NCBI GenBank assembly: GCA_964393535.1
Contig: CAYMUC010000091.1
Location: 1-12,116, forward strand
Direction of reading: 5' to 3'
Source: CAYMUC01 sp964393535
Lineage (GTDB): Bacteria; Actinomycetota; Acidimicrobiia; Acidimicrobiales; Ilumatobacteraceae
DNA length: 12,116 nt
Part shown: positions 12,007 to 12,116 of the stretch, piece after piece
Layout: each line of letters starts with the position of its first letter
How positions within the stretch are numbered: position 1 is the stretch's first letter
Program-made: the position numbers and the translations under genes
The notes under the pieces: generated by a model
What the model saw: only the letters and a program-made list of their open reading frames with translations
Database searches by the model: none
Told to the model about the DNA's origin: nothing

Positions 12007-12116
12007 TGAGTTACTCGAACAACCCGTCGACAGGTGCCGAGAGCGGTGGACTGCGCGAGTCGCGGGTCATCACCATCAACCGCGTGGCCAAGGTCGTCAA
12101 GGGCGGTCGCCGCTTC
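12006..12116 (+). CDS. rpsE: 30S ribosomal protein S5, N-terminal part (cut by window edge)
   Basis: The first 37 codons are present: a Ser/Gly/Asn-rich leader of about 18 residues, then ESRVITINRVAKVVKGGRRF, the start of the S5 double-stranded-RNA-binding domain with the conserved NRVxKVVKGGRRF motif. S5 works at the mRNA entry site and in decoding accuracy. Placement directly after rplR is standard in spc operons. The rest of the gene lies outside the window. Confidence 0.95.
   Translation, partial: MSYSNNPSTGAESGGLRESRVITINRVAKVVKGGRRF

Overview
The window is a stretch of chromosome from a high-G+C bacterium, most probably an actinobacterium. My best guess is Acidimicrobiia or a relative, inferred from protein flavour and gene order and not from any search. 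It carries the end of tuf, then the S10 cluster fused to the first two thirds of the spc cluster, all on the + strand. Every ribosomal protein gene looks intact except rpsE, which runs off the right edge.

Layout: (1) 1-434 holds the end of EF-Tu (tuf) and rpsJ (S10). (2) 435-567 holds a strong hairpin terminator just after rpsJ. (3) 568-3677 is an insertion of three non-ribosomal genes: a membrane-anchored HtrA/DegP-type serine protease with one PDZ domain, an alpha/beta hydrolase with a visible Ser-Asp-His triad, and a TetR-family regulator. (4) 3678-3922 is a 245-base gene-free stretch, rich in hairpins, in front of rplC. It looks like a promoter plus a structured 5' leader. (5) 3923-12116 is an unbroken ribosomal protein run: rplC, rplD, rplW, rplB, rpsS, rplV, rpsC, rplP, rpmC, rpsQ, rplN, rplX, rplE, rpsZ (zinc-type S14), rpsH, rplF, rplR, rpsE (partial).

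From rplC onward the genes are packed with overlaps of 1-4 bases or gaps of 1-15 bases, as expected for one transcript. No promoter or terminator is visible between the S10-type and spc-type parts: rpsQ and rplN overlap by 4 bases. Most genes have a clear purine-rich ribosome binding site.

The main departure from the textbook layout is that rpsJ is cut off from rplC by a terminator and 3.1 kb of unrelated genes, and that the remainder of the operon appears to restart from its own leader. The three inserted genes look like separate small units: each has a TA-rich hexamer resembling a -10 box 6-7 bases before the ATG, and none has a convincing ribosome binding site, which suggests leaderless transcription. 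Several ribosomal proteins carry charged C-terminal tails (L22 basic then acidic, S3 mixed/acidic, L5 lysine/arginine-rich). I see no CRISPR array, tRNA, rRNA, insertion sequence or phage gene.
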